Origin: Faecalicatena orotica
GTDB lineage: Bacteria > Bacillota > Clostridia > Lachnospirales > Lachnospiraceae
Direction: 5' to 3'
Assembly: GCF_003149245.1 (NCBI RefSeq)
Contig: NZ_QGDL01000001.1
Coordinates: 523,089 to 587,088, forward strand
DNA: 64,000 nucleotides
Part shown: positions 8,446 through 17,346 of the stretch, piece by piece
Numbering within the stretch: position 1 is the stretch's first letter
Layout: each line of letters begins with the position of its first letter
Translations under genes and position numbers: made by a program
The notes under the pieces: generated by a model
What the model saw: only the letters and a program-made list of their open reading frames with translations
The model's database searches: none
What the model was told of the DNA's origin: nothing

Positions 8446-10272
8446 ATGAAAACAAAGCGTGAAGATGTTAGAAATATTGCGATTATCGCCCATGTTGACC
8501 ACGGCAAAACCACACTGGTCGATGAACTTTTGAAACAAAGCGGTGTATTCCGTGAGAATCAGGAAGTGGCAGAACGTGTCATGGACTCCAATGATATCGA
8601 GAGGGAAAGAGGTATTACGATCCTTTCTAAAAATACTGCCGTATATTATAAAGGTACAAAGATCAATATCATCGATACACCGGGACATGCCGATTTCGGT
8701 GGTGAAGTAGAACGTGTTCTGAAGATGGTGAACGGGGTTATCCTCGTTGTCGATGCCTTTGAAGGCGCCATGCCACAGACTAAGTTCGTCCTGAGGAAAG
8801 CATTGGAGCTGGACCTGCCGGTTATCGTATGTATCAATAAGATTGACCGTCCGGAAGCAAGGCCGGATGAAGTCATTGACGAAGTGCTCGAACTGTTCAT
8901 GGATCTGGAGGCTTCCGACGACCAGTTAGACTGCCCGTTCGTATATGCCTCTGCAAAATCAGGTATCGCCGTACTCGACCTGACGGATGATGAGAGGGAC
9001 ATGCAGCCTTTATTTGAAACAATCCTGGATTATATCCCGGCGCCGGAAGGTGACCCGGAGGCCCCGACCCAGGTTCTGATCAGTACCATTGACTACAATG
9101 AGTATGTCGGACGTATCGGAGTCGGTAAAGTAGATAACGGCAGGATTGCCGTGAATCAGGAAATGGTGCTTCTGAACCATCATGATCCTGACAAGCAGCA
9201 GAAAGTTAAGATCAGCAAGTTATATGAGTTTGACGGGCTGAATAAAGTAGAAGTCAAGGAAGCTTCCATCGGTTCTATCGTTGCAATCTCCGGTATCTCT
9301 TCTATTTCAATCGGGGACACACTGTGCTCACCGGAAAACCCGACTGCTATCCCGTTCCAGAAGATTTCCGAGCCGACGATTTCGATGCAGTTTGTTGTAA
9401 ATGACAGCCCGTTTGCCGGGCAGGAAGGAAAGTTCGTGACTTCCCGCCATCTGCGTGACAGACTGTTCCGTGAACTCAACACCGATGTCAGCCTCCGTGT
9501 GGAGGAGACAGACAGCGCCGACAGCTTTAAGGTTTCCGGGCGCGGTGAGCTCCACCTTTCTGTTCTCGTTGAAAATATGAGGCGTGAAGGTTATGAATTT
9601 GCAGTCAGCAAGGCCGAGGTCCTCTATAAGACAGACGAAAACGGCAAGAAACTGGAACCTATGGAGATTGCGTATGTAGATGTTCCGGATGAATTCACCG
9701 GTACTGTCATCGACAAACTCAGCCAGCGTAAAGGAGAACTCCAGAACATGGGAACATCCAACGGCGGCTATACAAGACTCGAGTTTTCAATCCCGTCCAG
9801 AGGGCTGATCGGATACCGCGGCGAGTTCATGACAGATACGAAGGGAAACGGAATCCTCAACACAAGCTTCGACGGATTTGCTCCATATAAAGGTGATATC
9901 CAGTATAGAAAGCAGGGCTCACTGATTTCATTCGAGACAGGTGAATCTGTCACTTACGGATTATACGGCGCCCAGGAACGCGGAACATTATTCATCGGAG
10001 CCGGGGAAAAGGTATATGCCGGTATGGTTATCGGACAGAATGGAAAGGCCGAAGACATCGAGCTCAATGTCTGCAAGACAAAGCATCTGACGAATACCCG
10101 TTCTTCCGGTGCAGATGATGCACTGAAGCTTTCCACACCGCGCATTTTAAGTCTCGAAGAGGCACTGGATTTCATCGATACAGACGAACTTCTGGAAGTT
10201 ACCCCGAAGTCACTGCGTATCCGCAAGAAAATTCTGGATGCAAGAATGCGTAAAAGAAGTAATTTAAAATAG
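8446..10272 (+). CDS. typA: Ribosome-associated GTPase TypA/BipA
   Basis: Translational GTPase of the EF-G/LepA group that binds the ribosome and supports assembly and growth under stress. 608 residues, the family norm. G1 AHVDHGKTT is at 15-23, G2 RERGIT near 50, G3 DTPGHADF near 77 and G4 NKID near 131. The C-terminal domain contains STPRILSLEEALDFIDTDELLEVTPKSLRIRK-type sequence characteristic of BipA (only its position near the C-terminus matters here). It starts at ATG 8446 after a modest AAAGAG site. Confidence 0.95.
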   Translation: MKTKREDVRNIAIIAHVDHGKTTLVDELLKQSGVFRENQEVAERVMDSNDIERERGITILSKNTAVYYKGTKINIIDTPGHADFGGEVERVLKMVNGVILVVDAFEGAMPQTKFVLRKALELDLPVIVCINKIDRPEARPDEVIDEVLELFMDLEASDDQLDCPFVYASAKSGIAVLDLTDDERDMQPLFETILDYIPAPEGDPEAPTQVLISTIDYNEYVGRIGVGKVDNGRIAVNQEMVLLNHHDPDKQQKVKISKLYEFDGLNKVEVKEASIGSIVAISGISSISIGDTLCSPENPTAIPFQKISEPTISMQFVVNDSPFAGQEGKFVTSRHLRDRLFRELNTDVSLRVEETDSADSFKVSGRGELHLSVLVENMRREGYEFAVSKAEVLYKTDENGKKLEPMEIAYVDVPDEFTGTVIDKLSQRKGELQNMGTSNGGYTRLEFSIPSRGLIGYRGEFMTDTKGNGILNTSFDGFAPYKGDIQYRKQGSLISFETGESVTYGLYGAQERGTLFIGAGEKVYAGMVIGQNGKAEDIELNVCKTKHLTNTRSSGADDALKLSTPRILSLEEALDFIDTDELLEVTPKSLRIRKKILDARMRKRSNLK

Positions 10273-10347
10273 TCAGCCACGATTCTGAACAGTTACAATT
10301 TGATAGACCACAGGTTCAAATAAGACAGTCCAATAGGAGAAGAACAC

Positions 10348-10959
10348 ATGAAAAAATATGCAAATGCGTTTCTAAAAAGCTTGACAACTGCCTTGGAATT
10401 AATCATTGCCGCACTGCTGGCCGCCGGTATTATTATCATGACCGTGCAGCTCATCATGTCTTTCGGCAATCTGACAGACCTGAATGCTTATCCAAATTAT
10501 GATGATCTATTGACAACATGTTTTAACCTGATCATCGGCGTGGAGATGATCCGTATGTTATATCTCCATACGCCGATGACCGTTTTCGAAGTACTGCTGT
10601 TTGCCATTGCGAGGCAGGTCATAATCGACCATTCCTCCCCTATCAACAGCCTCCTCGGTGTCATAGCTATTGCAATTTTATTTGCAACAAGGAAATTTTT
10701 ATTCGTAGCCTTCGATGAATCTGAGCGAATCATCTTCCGGTCCAGCCAGAAGGTCCGCCATGTAAACCGCCTCATCCATGCAAACATCCCATATGAGGAC
10801 GATGAGACTCTTCTGGAGGTAATGATGAAGAAAATGAAAGCCGATGAAGTAGAAGCAGGTGTCGGCGCATGTATCTATTTCCAGAAATTCGGACTCCGCA
10901 TTGCCAAAATCACAGATGGAAAAATTACCAGAATTGAAGTGATTCGTTCTATACAATAA
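10348..10959 (+). CDS. PsiE-like membrane protein with C-terminal cytoplasmic domain
   Basis: 203 residues. The N-terminal 120 residues hold about four hydrophobic segments resembling the phosphate-starvation-inducible PsiE family: 13-37, 53-70, 80-95 and 98-115, with a VEMIRMLYLHTPMTVFEVL stretch. The C-terminal 80 residues are soluble and include a short beta-rich end (ITDGKITRIEVI). AGGAG precedes the ATG by 8 bases. It stands 75 bases after typA and 84 bases before hpf on the same strand; the hpf promoter begins right after its stop codon. The role is uncertain; PsiE itself has no assigned biochemical activity. Confidence 0.7.
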   Translation: MKKYANAFLKSLTTALELIIAALLAAGIIIMTVQLIMSFGNLTDLNAYPNYDDLLTTCFNLIIGVEMIRMLYLHTPMTVFEVLLFAIARQVIIDHSSPINSLLGVIAIAILFATRKFLFVAFDESERIIFRSSQKVRHVNRLIHANIPYEDDETLLEVMMKKMKADEVEAGVGACIYFQKFGLRIAKITDGKITRIEVIRSIQ

Positions 10960-10969
10960 AGTTTTTCCA

Positions 10970-10978
10970 TGCTATAAT
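10970..10978 (+). promoter_or_regulatory. Extended -10 promoter of hpf
   Basis: TGC followed by TATAAT (10973-10978), with only a weak -35 (TATACA) 17 bases upstream. A second TATAAT-like box occurs just before the ribosome site. The promoter sits directly behind the stop of the preceding gene. Confidence 0.6.
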
Positions 10979-11043
10979 ATTTACATAATACAGGCGGGAT
11001 ATTATAATTCGTCTGTATAATATGAACAAAAGGAGTTGAGCAC

Positions 11044-11601
11044 ATGAATTTTATTATTAGTGGAAAGAACATCGACGTAACACCAGGCTTGAAGAACACT
11101 ATCGAAGAAAAGTTAGGAAAACTCGAAAGGTATTTCACTCCTGAAACAGAAATCATCGTAACACTCAGCGTGGAGAAAGAAAGGCAGAAAATTGAAGTAA
11201 CCATCCCGGTAAAGGGAAATATTATCCGTTCCGAACAGACAAGCACCGATATGTATGTATCCATCGACCTTGTTGAGGAAGTCATTGAACGTCAGCTTCG
11301 CAAGTATAAAAATAAACTGGTCGCAAAGAGCCAGGGGCACCCGACGGCAGCATCCAGCGGAAGCAACTTCAAGAAGGAGTTCTTCGAATCTGATGACGAA
11401 GGACAGGCAGACGACGATATCCGTATCGTAAGGACCAAGCGTTTCGGAATCAAACCAATGTATCCGGAAGATGCATGTATCCAGATGGATCTGGTTGGAC
11501 ATTCTTTCTTCGTATTCTGCAATGCAGAGACTGATGAAGTAAACGTAGTTTATAAGAGAAAAGACGGCTCTTTTGGATTGATCGAGCCAGAATTCGATTA
11601 A
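11044..11601 (+). CDS. hpf: Ribosome hibernation promoting factor, long form
   Basis: Binds the 30S subunit in resting cells and, in its long form, pairs two 70S ribosomes into inactive 100S dimers. 185 residues. The S30AE domain is at 1-100 (MNFIISGKNIDVTPGLKNTI). A linker follows at about 100-128. The conserved C-terminal dimerisation domain is at 130-185 (RTKRFGIKPMYPEDACIQM, then VVYKRKDGSFGLIEPE). AGGAG lies 8 bases before ATG. It has its own promoter and terminator, so it is likely monocistronic, as expected of a stationary-phase gene. Confidence 0.96.
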   Translation: MNFIISGKNIDVTPGLKNTIEEKLGKLERYFTPETEIIVTLSVEKERQKIEVTIPVKGNIIRSEQTSTDMYVSIDLVEEVIERQLRKYKNKLVAKSQGHPTAASSGSNFKKEFFESDDEGQADDDIRIVRTKRFGIKPMYPEDACIQMDLVGHSFFVFCNAETDEVNVVYKRKDGSFGLIEPEFD

Positions 11602-11619
11602 ATGAATTGATAAGAACGC

Positions 11620-11665
11620 GAAGGTATCCGGCTGCAGCCGGGTACCTTCTTTATTCTTGTTTTCT
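11620..11665 (+). terminator. hpf terminator
   Basis: GAAGGTATCCGGC pairs with GCCGGGTACCTTC (11620-11649), followed by a T-rich tract on the plus strand. Confidence 0.9.
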
Positions 11666-11668
11666 TTT

Positions 11669-12322
11669 TTATTCCTGTTCCCAGACCTTGATTTCGTTAT
11701 CTATTTCTGCGAACCAGCAGGTTCCTTCTCTCCGGATAATGCTTTTTCCATTTGTCCCTTCTGTGATTTTTGCAGCCACCATTTTCTCTTCCTTTTCCGG
11801 AACCAGTACCGTCAGCTCTACAGAATCTGTGTAGGCCGTGTCTGTAATATGCAGGCCTGCCTGTCCGAGTATATACTGGATTTTGCCAAGCCCTGTATAA
11901 TCGGTCTGTATTTTCAGTTTAAAACCGTAAATTCTGGTTATAATCGTACTATGGGCAAGGCCTTCACGGGATGCGGACGTATATGCCCTGACGAGTCCTC
12001 CTGTGCCAAGCAGGGTGCCTCCGAAATAGCGTGTAACGATAATCAGCACATTTTCAAGCTTTGCACCCTTTATAACGTCTAAAATAGGCTTGCCAGCCGT
12101 GCCGCCCGGTTCTCCGTCGTCGCTTAAGCGTTCCAGTGTCCTGTCCGCCCGGATTACATAGGCCCAGCAGTGGTGTCTGGCATCCCAATACTGCTTTTTT
12201 ATCTTTTCCAGATACTCCATTGCTTCTTCTTCCGAAGAAACAGGAAATACACTGGATATGAAACGGGACTTTTTTTCGACAATTTCCGCGCCGGCGCCCT
12301 GATATACTGTTTGATAATCCAT
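11669..12322 (-). CDS. YigZ/IMPACT family protein
   Basis: 217 residues. The UPF0029/YigZ signature is present: KSRFISSVFPV near 18-28, ARHHCWAY near 48-55 and DDGEPGGTAGKPIL near 68-81, then VTRYFGGTLLGTGGLVRAY. IMPACT-family proteins are linked in eukaryotes to control of the GCN2 kinase; the bacterial role is not settled. A C-terminal domain with a ferredoxin-like fold (DUF1949) is expected over the last 75 residues. AGAGG precedes the start. The gene converges on hpf. Confidence 0.93.
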   Translation of the reverse strand: MDYQTVYQGAGAEIVEKKSRFISSVFPVSSEEEAMEYLEKIKKQYWDARHHCWAYVIRADRTLERLSDDGEPGGTAGKPILDVIKGAKLENVLIIVTRYFGGTLLGTGGLVRAYTSASREGLAHSTIITRIYGFKLKIQTDYTGLGKIQYILGQAGLHITDTAYTDSVELTVLVPEKEEKMVAAKITEGTNGKSIIRREGTCWFAEIDNEIKVWEQE

Positions 12323-12473
12323 AGTTTTCTACCTCTGTCAATGATTTTTCTGCAAAATAGTTATGCTTATGAATATAGGATATAACAAATCAGTAGAAAA
12401 CCACAAGAAATTATTAAGATTTTTTTAGAAATATGAACTTTTACCGTTTTTTCTTTATTTAGAGAAGTAAATT

Positions 12474-12482
12474 TGATATAAT
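12474..12482 (+). promoter_or_regulatory. Extended -10 before the PBP gene
   Basis: TGA followed by TATAAT (12477-12482) lies about 30 bases ahead of the PBP start. The -35 is weak. Confidence 0.55.
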
Positions 12483-12512
12483 GAGTGGAATGAATAAAGG
12501 AGGATATTATTC

Positions 12513-15065
12513 ATGAATTACGGAAAAGAGAATCTCGATAAGAGAAAGAAGAATATTTCATCAAAAAAGAACATGAAAAAGAAGCGGGTCGGGGTCCGCT
12601 TTTTTAAGGCTCTCCTTATCTGTATACTACTTATTGCAGTTATCGGGGCCGGCGGGGTTGGCCTGTTTGTTAAGAAGATTGTCGACGACGCCCCTAAGGT
12701 TACTCCTGCAAATGTCAAGCCGTCCGATGAGACATCCTTTGCTTATACAGAGGACGGAAAGTTTCTGGACTCCTTTGTACAAAAAGGTTCTAACAGAGTT
12801 TACAAAAACTATGATGAGATACCTGTCAACCTGACTCATGCATTTGTTGCCATTGAGGACGAGCGTTTTTATAAGCATAACGGAATTGACCTTCAGGGAA
12901 TCCTAAGGGCCGGTGTTGTCGGACTTACTTCCGGAGGTAACTTCTCAGAGGGTGCAAGTACCCTGACACAGCAATTGATTAAGAATAACGTGTTTCCTGA
13001 GTTTACTGAGGAAAAGACATTCTATGACAGGCTGAAGCGTAAACTTCAGGAACAGAACCTTGCGGTCGAGATTGAAAAGCAGATGAGTAAGGAAGAGATT
13101 GTTGAGGCCTATATGAATACGATCAACCTCGGCCAGAACTGTCTCGGGGTACAGACAGCCGCACAGCGCTATTTTGGCAAGGACGTCTCAGACCTGTCAC
13201 TTTCCGAAAGTGCTGTCATCGCCGGCATCACGCAGAGCCCGTCCGACTATGACCCGGTCCTGCATCCGGAGGCAAATGAAAAGAGACGGAACAAGGTTTT
13301 GAAAAACATGCTGGATCAGAACTATATTACACAGGCTGAGTATGAGGAAGCCAAGGCAGACAACGTTTATGAAAGAATCCAGCAGACCGTGGCTGCAACA
13401 CCGGAGGACAAGCCTAACTCTTATTTCATAGACAGGCTCTCACAACAGATCATAAAAGATCTGATTAACCGGAAGCAGTATACAGAGACGCAGGCATACA
13501 ATGCACTGTACAGTGGCGGACTCACCATCACGGCAACACAGGACCTGAATATCCAGCAGATCTGTGACGAAGAGGTAGCGAATCCGAACAATTATCCATA
13601 TAACGTGGAGTATGGTCTCGAATATGCATTGACCGTGACACATCCTGACGGCACGTCCGACAATTACAGCAAAGAGATGCTGGCTAAGTATATTAAAGAT
13701 ACACGCGGCGACCAGTACCCACTTGTATTCTCATCGGAAGATGCAGCCAATCAGGCGATCGCAGAGTACAAGAGCACTCTCGGCATTACGGAACAGGATA
13801 CGATAGCGGAAAATATCGATATCACACCTCAGCCGCAGACATCTGTCGTTGTAATGGACCAGTATACAGGCAAGGTCAAGGCCATTGTCGGAGGACGCGG
13901 CGAGAAGAAGACAAGCCTTTCCCTGAACCGTGCAACAGACTCCCCGAGACAGCCGGGTTCCTGTTTCAAAATACTTTCCACTTATGCGCCCGCACTTGAT
14001 TCTGCCGGATATACTCTGGCATCCACAATCGACGATGACGCGCCGTTCCAGTATGAGAACAGCACACAGTATGTGGAAAACTGGGACAAGAAATATATCG
14101 GCATGACACGTGTCCGTTACGCTATTGAGCATTCCATGAATGTATGCGCAGTCAAGACACTGACAGATATCGGTACACAGACCGGATATGATTCACTCAT
14201 AAACTTCGGATTCACAACACTTGTTAACTTTGACGGCGACTTTCCTGAATATACAGATGTGGCACAGGCTACTGCTTTGGGTGGTATCACACAGGGTGTC
14301 TATAATCTGGAAATGACAGCTGCCTATGCAGCAATTGCAAACGGCGGTGTATACACAGAACCGATTCTGTACACAAAGGTTTTAGACCATGACGGCAATG
14401 TCCTTCTGGACAATACCGAACCGGCTACACACCAGGTGATTAAAGATTCCACTGCCGCCCTCCTTACAAGCGCAATGGAAGATGTTATTAACAAGGGAAC
14501 CGGAACGGCTGCCAGACTGAACAACATGGCTGCGGCAGGTAAGACAGGTACGACAGAGAACAGTACCGACCTCTGGCTCTCCGCATATACTCCTTATTAT
14601 ACATGCAGTGTATGGGGCGGGTATGATTCCAACAAGCCGATGGACAATATGGACCAGGCATGGCATGAAGTCCTCTGGAAGAACATCATGGACCGTGTCC
14701 ATGCAGACCTTCCTTATAAAGCATTTACAATGCCGACTTCCGTAGAACAGAAAACAATCTGCACACAGACCGGCCTGCTTGCAACTTCTACCTGTCCCCC
14801 GCTGACAGAATATTTTGCAAAGGGAACTGCACCGACGCAGAGCTGTCCCGGACATTATGTTCCGAAGAAGGAAGACGAAAAGAAAGACGATGAGAAGAAG
14901 GATGATGACAAGAAGGATAACACCGAGAATCCTGATGACGGTGGCAATACCGAAAATCCTGACAATGGAGGCGGTACCGAGAACCCAGACGAAGGCGGTG
15001 GAGAGGTTCCAACACCTGATCCGGGTACTGATGGAGGCGGCGGAGAGACCACTCCTCCGGCCTGA
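12513..15065 (+). CDS. Class A penicillin-binding protein (PBP1A type)
   Basis: Bifunctional peptidoglycan polymerase and cross-linker at the outer face of the membrane. 850 residues. A basic cytoplasmic N-terminus is followed by one TM helix (about 30-54). The glycosyltransferase domain carries AIEDERFYKH (113-122) with the catalytic Glu. The transpeptidase motifs are SCFK (Ser 483, Lys 486), SMN (541-543) and KTGT (677-680). The C-terminal 75 residues are a low-complexity tail: first K/D/E-rich, then repeats of ENPD with runs of G, and a Pro-rich end. That tail is probably an extended extracellular linker. AGGAGG precedes the start. Confidence 0.95.
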   Translation: MNYGKENLDKRKKNISSKKNMKKKRVGVRFFKALLICILLIAVIGAGGVGLFVKKIVDDAPKVTPANVKPSDETSFAYTEDGKFLDSFVQKGSNRVYKNYDEIPVNLTHAFVAIEDERFYKHNGIDLQGILRAGVVGLTSGGNFSEGASTLTQQLIKNNVFPEFTEEKTFYDRLKRKLQEQNLAVEIEKQMSKEEIVEAYMNTINLGQNCLGVQTAAQRYFGKDVSDLSLSESAVIAGITQSPSDYDPVLHPEANEKRRNKVLKNMLDQNYITQAEYEEAKADNVYERIQQTVAATPEDKPNSYFIDRLSQQIIKDLINRKQYTETQAYNALYSGGLTITATQDLNIQQICDEEVANPNNYPYNVEYGLEYALTVTHPDGTSDNYSKEMLAKYIKDTRGDQYPLVFSSEDAANQAIAEYKSTLGITEQDTIAENIDITPQPQTSVVVMDQYTGKVKAIVGGRGEKKTSLSLNRATDSPRQPGSCFKILSTYAPALDSAGYTLASTIDDDAPFQYENSTQYVENWDKKYIGMTRVRYAIEHSMNVCAVKTLTDIGTQTGYDSLINFGFTTLVNFDGDFPEYTDVAQATALGGITQGVYNLEMTAAYAAIANGGVYTEPILYTKVLDHDGNVLLDNTEPATHQVIKDSTAALLTSAMEDVINKGTGTAARLNNMAAAGKTGTTENSTDLWLSAYTPYYTCSVWGGYDSNKPMDNMDQAWHEVLWKNIMDRVHADLPYKAFTMPTSVEQKTICTQTGLLATSTCPPLTEYFAKGTAPTQSCPGHYVPKKEDEKKDDEKKDDDKKDNTENPDDGGNTENPDNGGGTENPDEGGGEVPTPDPGTDGGGGETTPPA

Positions 15066-15082
15066 TCGGCTTTAGAAATGAA

Positions 15083-15163
15083 TACAGGCAGGATAAGAAC
15101 CTGCCTGTACAAGCAAAACAGCAGAGACGATAAGAGCAATTCCTTATCTTCTCTGCTGTTTTA
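15083..15163. terminator. Double hairpin between convergent PBP and glucokinase genes
   Basis: The first stem is TACAGGCAGG/CCTGCCTGTA (15083-15109). The second, stronger stem is AAAACAGCAGAGA/TCTCTGCTGTTTT (15115-15162) enclosing GATAAG/CTTATC. The A/T ends of the second stem let it terminate in both directions. Confidence 0.88.
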
Positions 15164-15199
15164 TAATTCATAAACACTTGTGAATAGATCTAAACGACT

Positions 15200-16129
15200 T
15201 TACAGTACAAGCTTGGCTGCCCCACATATCCCTGCATCATTTCCCAGTGTTGCCAGTGTAAATTTCACTTCTTTATTTGCAAATAGTGCAGACTCCATAT
15301 AAGGCTTCTCAATATAAGGGATCAGAACTTCTCCCGCTTTGGACACTCCTCCACCGATTACAAATACAGCCGGATCAGTGACCGCTGCAAGATTTGCGAG
15401 TGCACGGCCAAGATAAATACCGAATTCCTCTGCCACCTCGGCGGCAACGAGATCTCCGGCTTTTACCGCATCAAACACGTCCTTCGCTGTCACAGTGTCC
15501 CTTACAAGCATCGTATCACGGGTCTCATTCTCAAGCTTTCTTTTAGCCAGACGAACAATCCCTGTCGCAGATGTATACTGCTCCAGACAACCGCGTTTTC
15601 CACATCCGCACACTTCCGTCTCGTCATAATTCACACAGATGTGGCCGATCTCACCACCGGCTCCATGCGCCCCTGTCACGACTCTGCCTGCAATGATCAC
15701 GCCGCCGCCAACTCCGGTGCCAAGGGTAACCATGATCATATTCTTCTGGCCTGCCCCGCCGCCTTTCCACATCTCACCCAGAGCGGCTACATTCGCATCA
15801 TTATTGATCTCTGCACGCAGTCCGGTCAATTCTTCCATCTCTTTTTTCACTTCTTTATAGTTCCATCCAAGATTAGCACTGCCATTGACAATTCCGTCTT
15901 CTGTCACTGGTGCAGGTACGCCGACTCCTGCCCCAAGCACATCTTCTTTGTGAATCTGCTTCTCCTCAAGCTTTGCAAGGATGGTTTGTGCGATATCCGG
16001 CAGGATCGCCTTTCCTTCCTCTTCCGTGTGGGTCTTGATCTCCCATTTGTCAAGAATCTCCCCTGTTTCCTCAAACAGACCCAGTTTTACTGTAGTTCCT
16101 CCGATATCAACGCCAAAACAATACTTCAT
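15200..16129 (-). CDS. glcK: ROK-family glucokinase
   Basis: ATP-dependent kinase for glucose entering glycolysis without PTS phosphorylation. 309 residues. The N-terminal phosphate-binding DIGGTTVKLG is at 8-17. The glycine-rich LGTGVGGGVI is near 138. The ROK zinc motif CGCGKRGCLE lies near 178-187 with the preceding GHICVN. It follows hprK by 36 bases in the same direction, so sugar kinase and carbon-catabolite sensor are probably cotranscribed. AGGAG lies 7 bases before ATG. Confidence 0.93.
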   Translation of the reverse strand: MKYCFGVDIGGTTVKLGLFEETGEILDKWEIKTHTEEEGKAILPDIAQTILAKLEEKQIHKEDVLGAGVGVPAPVTEDGIVNGSANLGWNYKEVKKEMEELTGLRAEINNDANVAALGEMWKGGGAGQKNMIMVTLGTGVGGGVIIAGRVVTGAHGAGGEIGHICVNYDETEVCGCGKRGCLEQYTSATGIVRLAKRKLENETRDTMLVRDTVTAKDVFDAVKAGDLVAAEVAEEFGIYLGRALANLAAVTDPAVFVIGGGVSKAGEVLIPYIEKPYMESALFANKEVKFTLATLGNDAGICGAAKLVL

Positions 16130-16165
16130 GATTCTTCTCCTATCTGCCTTTTATGTTCGTTAAAC

Positions 16166-17095
16166 CTATCTGTTCTTTGCCAGATTCTCCTGCACACGCT
16201 TATATAATTCCTGTGCAGCATTATATCCCATCTGTTTCTGTCTGTGGTTGACAGCCGCTGATTCTACGATAATCGCAAGATTACGTCCCGGACGGATCGG
16301 AATGCTGTGGCAGACAACACGGTTGCCCAGAAACTCTGTATAATTCTCTTCCAGCCCCAGTCTGTCATATTCCTTGTCCCGGTTCCAGTCTTCCAGAGTA
16401 ATAACCAGATCGATATTCTGTGTCTCTCTGACGCTCTGCACACCGAACATCGACTTCACGTCAACAATGCCAATGCCCCGAAGCTCTATAAAATGTCTCG
16501 TAATATCTGGCGCAGCTCCCACTAATGTATCATCGCTTACTTTTCTGATCTCTACAACATCGTCCGTAACAAGACGGTGTCCTCTCTTAATCAGTTCAAG
16601 GGCCGCCTCACTCTTACCAATCCCGCTCTCGCCCATAATCAGAACACCAACACCATAAACATCCACCAGTACCCCGTGTATGGAAATGCACGGAGCCAGC
16701 TTCACATTCAGCCAGCGGATGATCTCACCCATAAATGAGGAGGTAGATTTCGAAGTTGTAAAAATCGGCACCTGATGCTGTACGGCCTTGATAAGCAGTT
16801 CCGGGTCAGGCTCCATATCTCTGCTGAAAACAATACAGGGGACCTGATGGCTCAAAAGCTCATCATATATCTGGTGCTTTCTTTCCTCACTCAAAGTCTC
16901 AAGATATGCATACTCCACATATCCAATCATCTGTACCCTGTCCGAGTCAAAATGATCAAAAAACCCAGTCAGCTGAAGTGCAGGTCTGTTAATATCCGGC
17001 ACATTCACCTCACGTCCGATCAGTTCAACATCAGGAGTCAGATTCTTTAAATCCATCTTTTCAACAATTTCGCTTAACTTTACTCCTTGTCCCAT
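16166..17095 (-). CDS. hprK: HPr kinase/phosphorylase
   Basis: Phosphorylates and dephosphorylates Ser-46 of HPr, setting carbon catabolite repression in Firmicutes. The start is ATG 17095 because AAAGGAG ends 6 bases upstream; two earlier in-frame ATGs lie on or before that site. 309 residues. The N-terminal regulatory domain spans about 1-130. The P-loop GESGIGKS lies near 154-161 and the HPrK signature RGIGIVDVKSMFG near 205-217. Its upstream region is the 92-bp tandem repeat, each unit of which carries an extended -10 box pointed at this gene. Confidence 0.96.
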   Translation of the reverse strand: MGQGVKLSEIVEKMDLKNLTPDVELIGREVNVPDINRPALQLTGFFDHFDSDRVQMIGYVEYAYLETLSEERKHQIYDELLSHQVPCIVFSRDMEPDPELLIKAVQHQVPIFTTSKSTSSFMGEIIRWLNVKLAPCISIHGVLVDVYGVGVLIMGESGIGKSEAALELIKRGHRLVTDDVVEIRKVSDDTLVGAAPDITRHFIELRGIGIVDVKSMFGVQSVRETQNIDLVITLEDWNRDKEYDRLGLEENYTEFLGNRVVCHSIPIRPGRNLAIIVESAAVNHRQKQMGYNAAQELYKRVQENLAKNR

Positions 17096-17140
17096 AATAA
17101 TCTCCTTTATCATTATCACTTTCAACACAAATTCTTTATC

Positions 17141-17335
17141 CATTATACCATAAATACTAAACTCGTGAAATACCTCGTTAAGTATTTAGGTGTATGTCTT
17201 ACTAGCCTCGTAAATACCTCGCCAAGTGCGAGCATTATACCATAAATACTAAACTCGTGAAATACCTCGTTAAGTATTTAGGTGTATGTCTTACTAGGCT
17301 CGATAATACCTCGCCAAGTGCGGGCATTATACCAT
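17141..17335 (-). repeat. 92-bp tandem repeat carrying repeated promoter boxes
   Basis: The unit starting at 17141 (CATTATACCATAAATACTAA) recurs at 17233, and an 11-base start of a third copy lies at 17325. The period is exactly 92 both times. The two full copies differ at only a few bases near their right end (AGCCTCGTAAATACC versus AGGCTCGATAATACC, and GCGAGC versus GCGGGC). Read on the minus strand, each unit ends in TGGTATAATG, an extended -10 box, so three such boxes face hprK. Each unit also contains TAAATACT/AGTATTTA and CTCGC/GCGAG inverted repeats. It fills the uvrC-hprK gap. Confidence 0.9.
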
Positions 17336-17346
17336 ATCAGACTGCC

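Noticed and set aside
8272-8688. Minus-strand open frame overlapping the typA start
   Set aside because: Overlaps the conserved GTP-binding region of typA; no ribosome site or homology.
17141-17335. Short CRISPR array
   Set aside because: Copies are directly adjacent with a 92-base period and no unique spacers; it is a simple tandem duplication.
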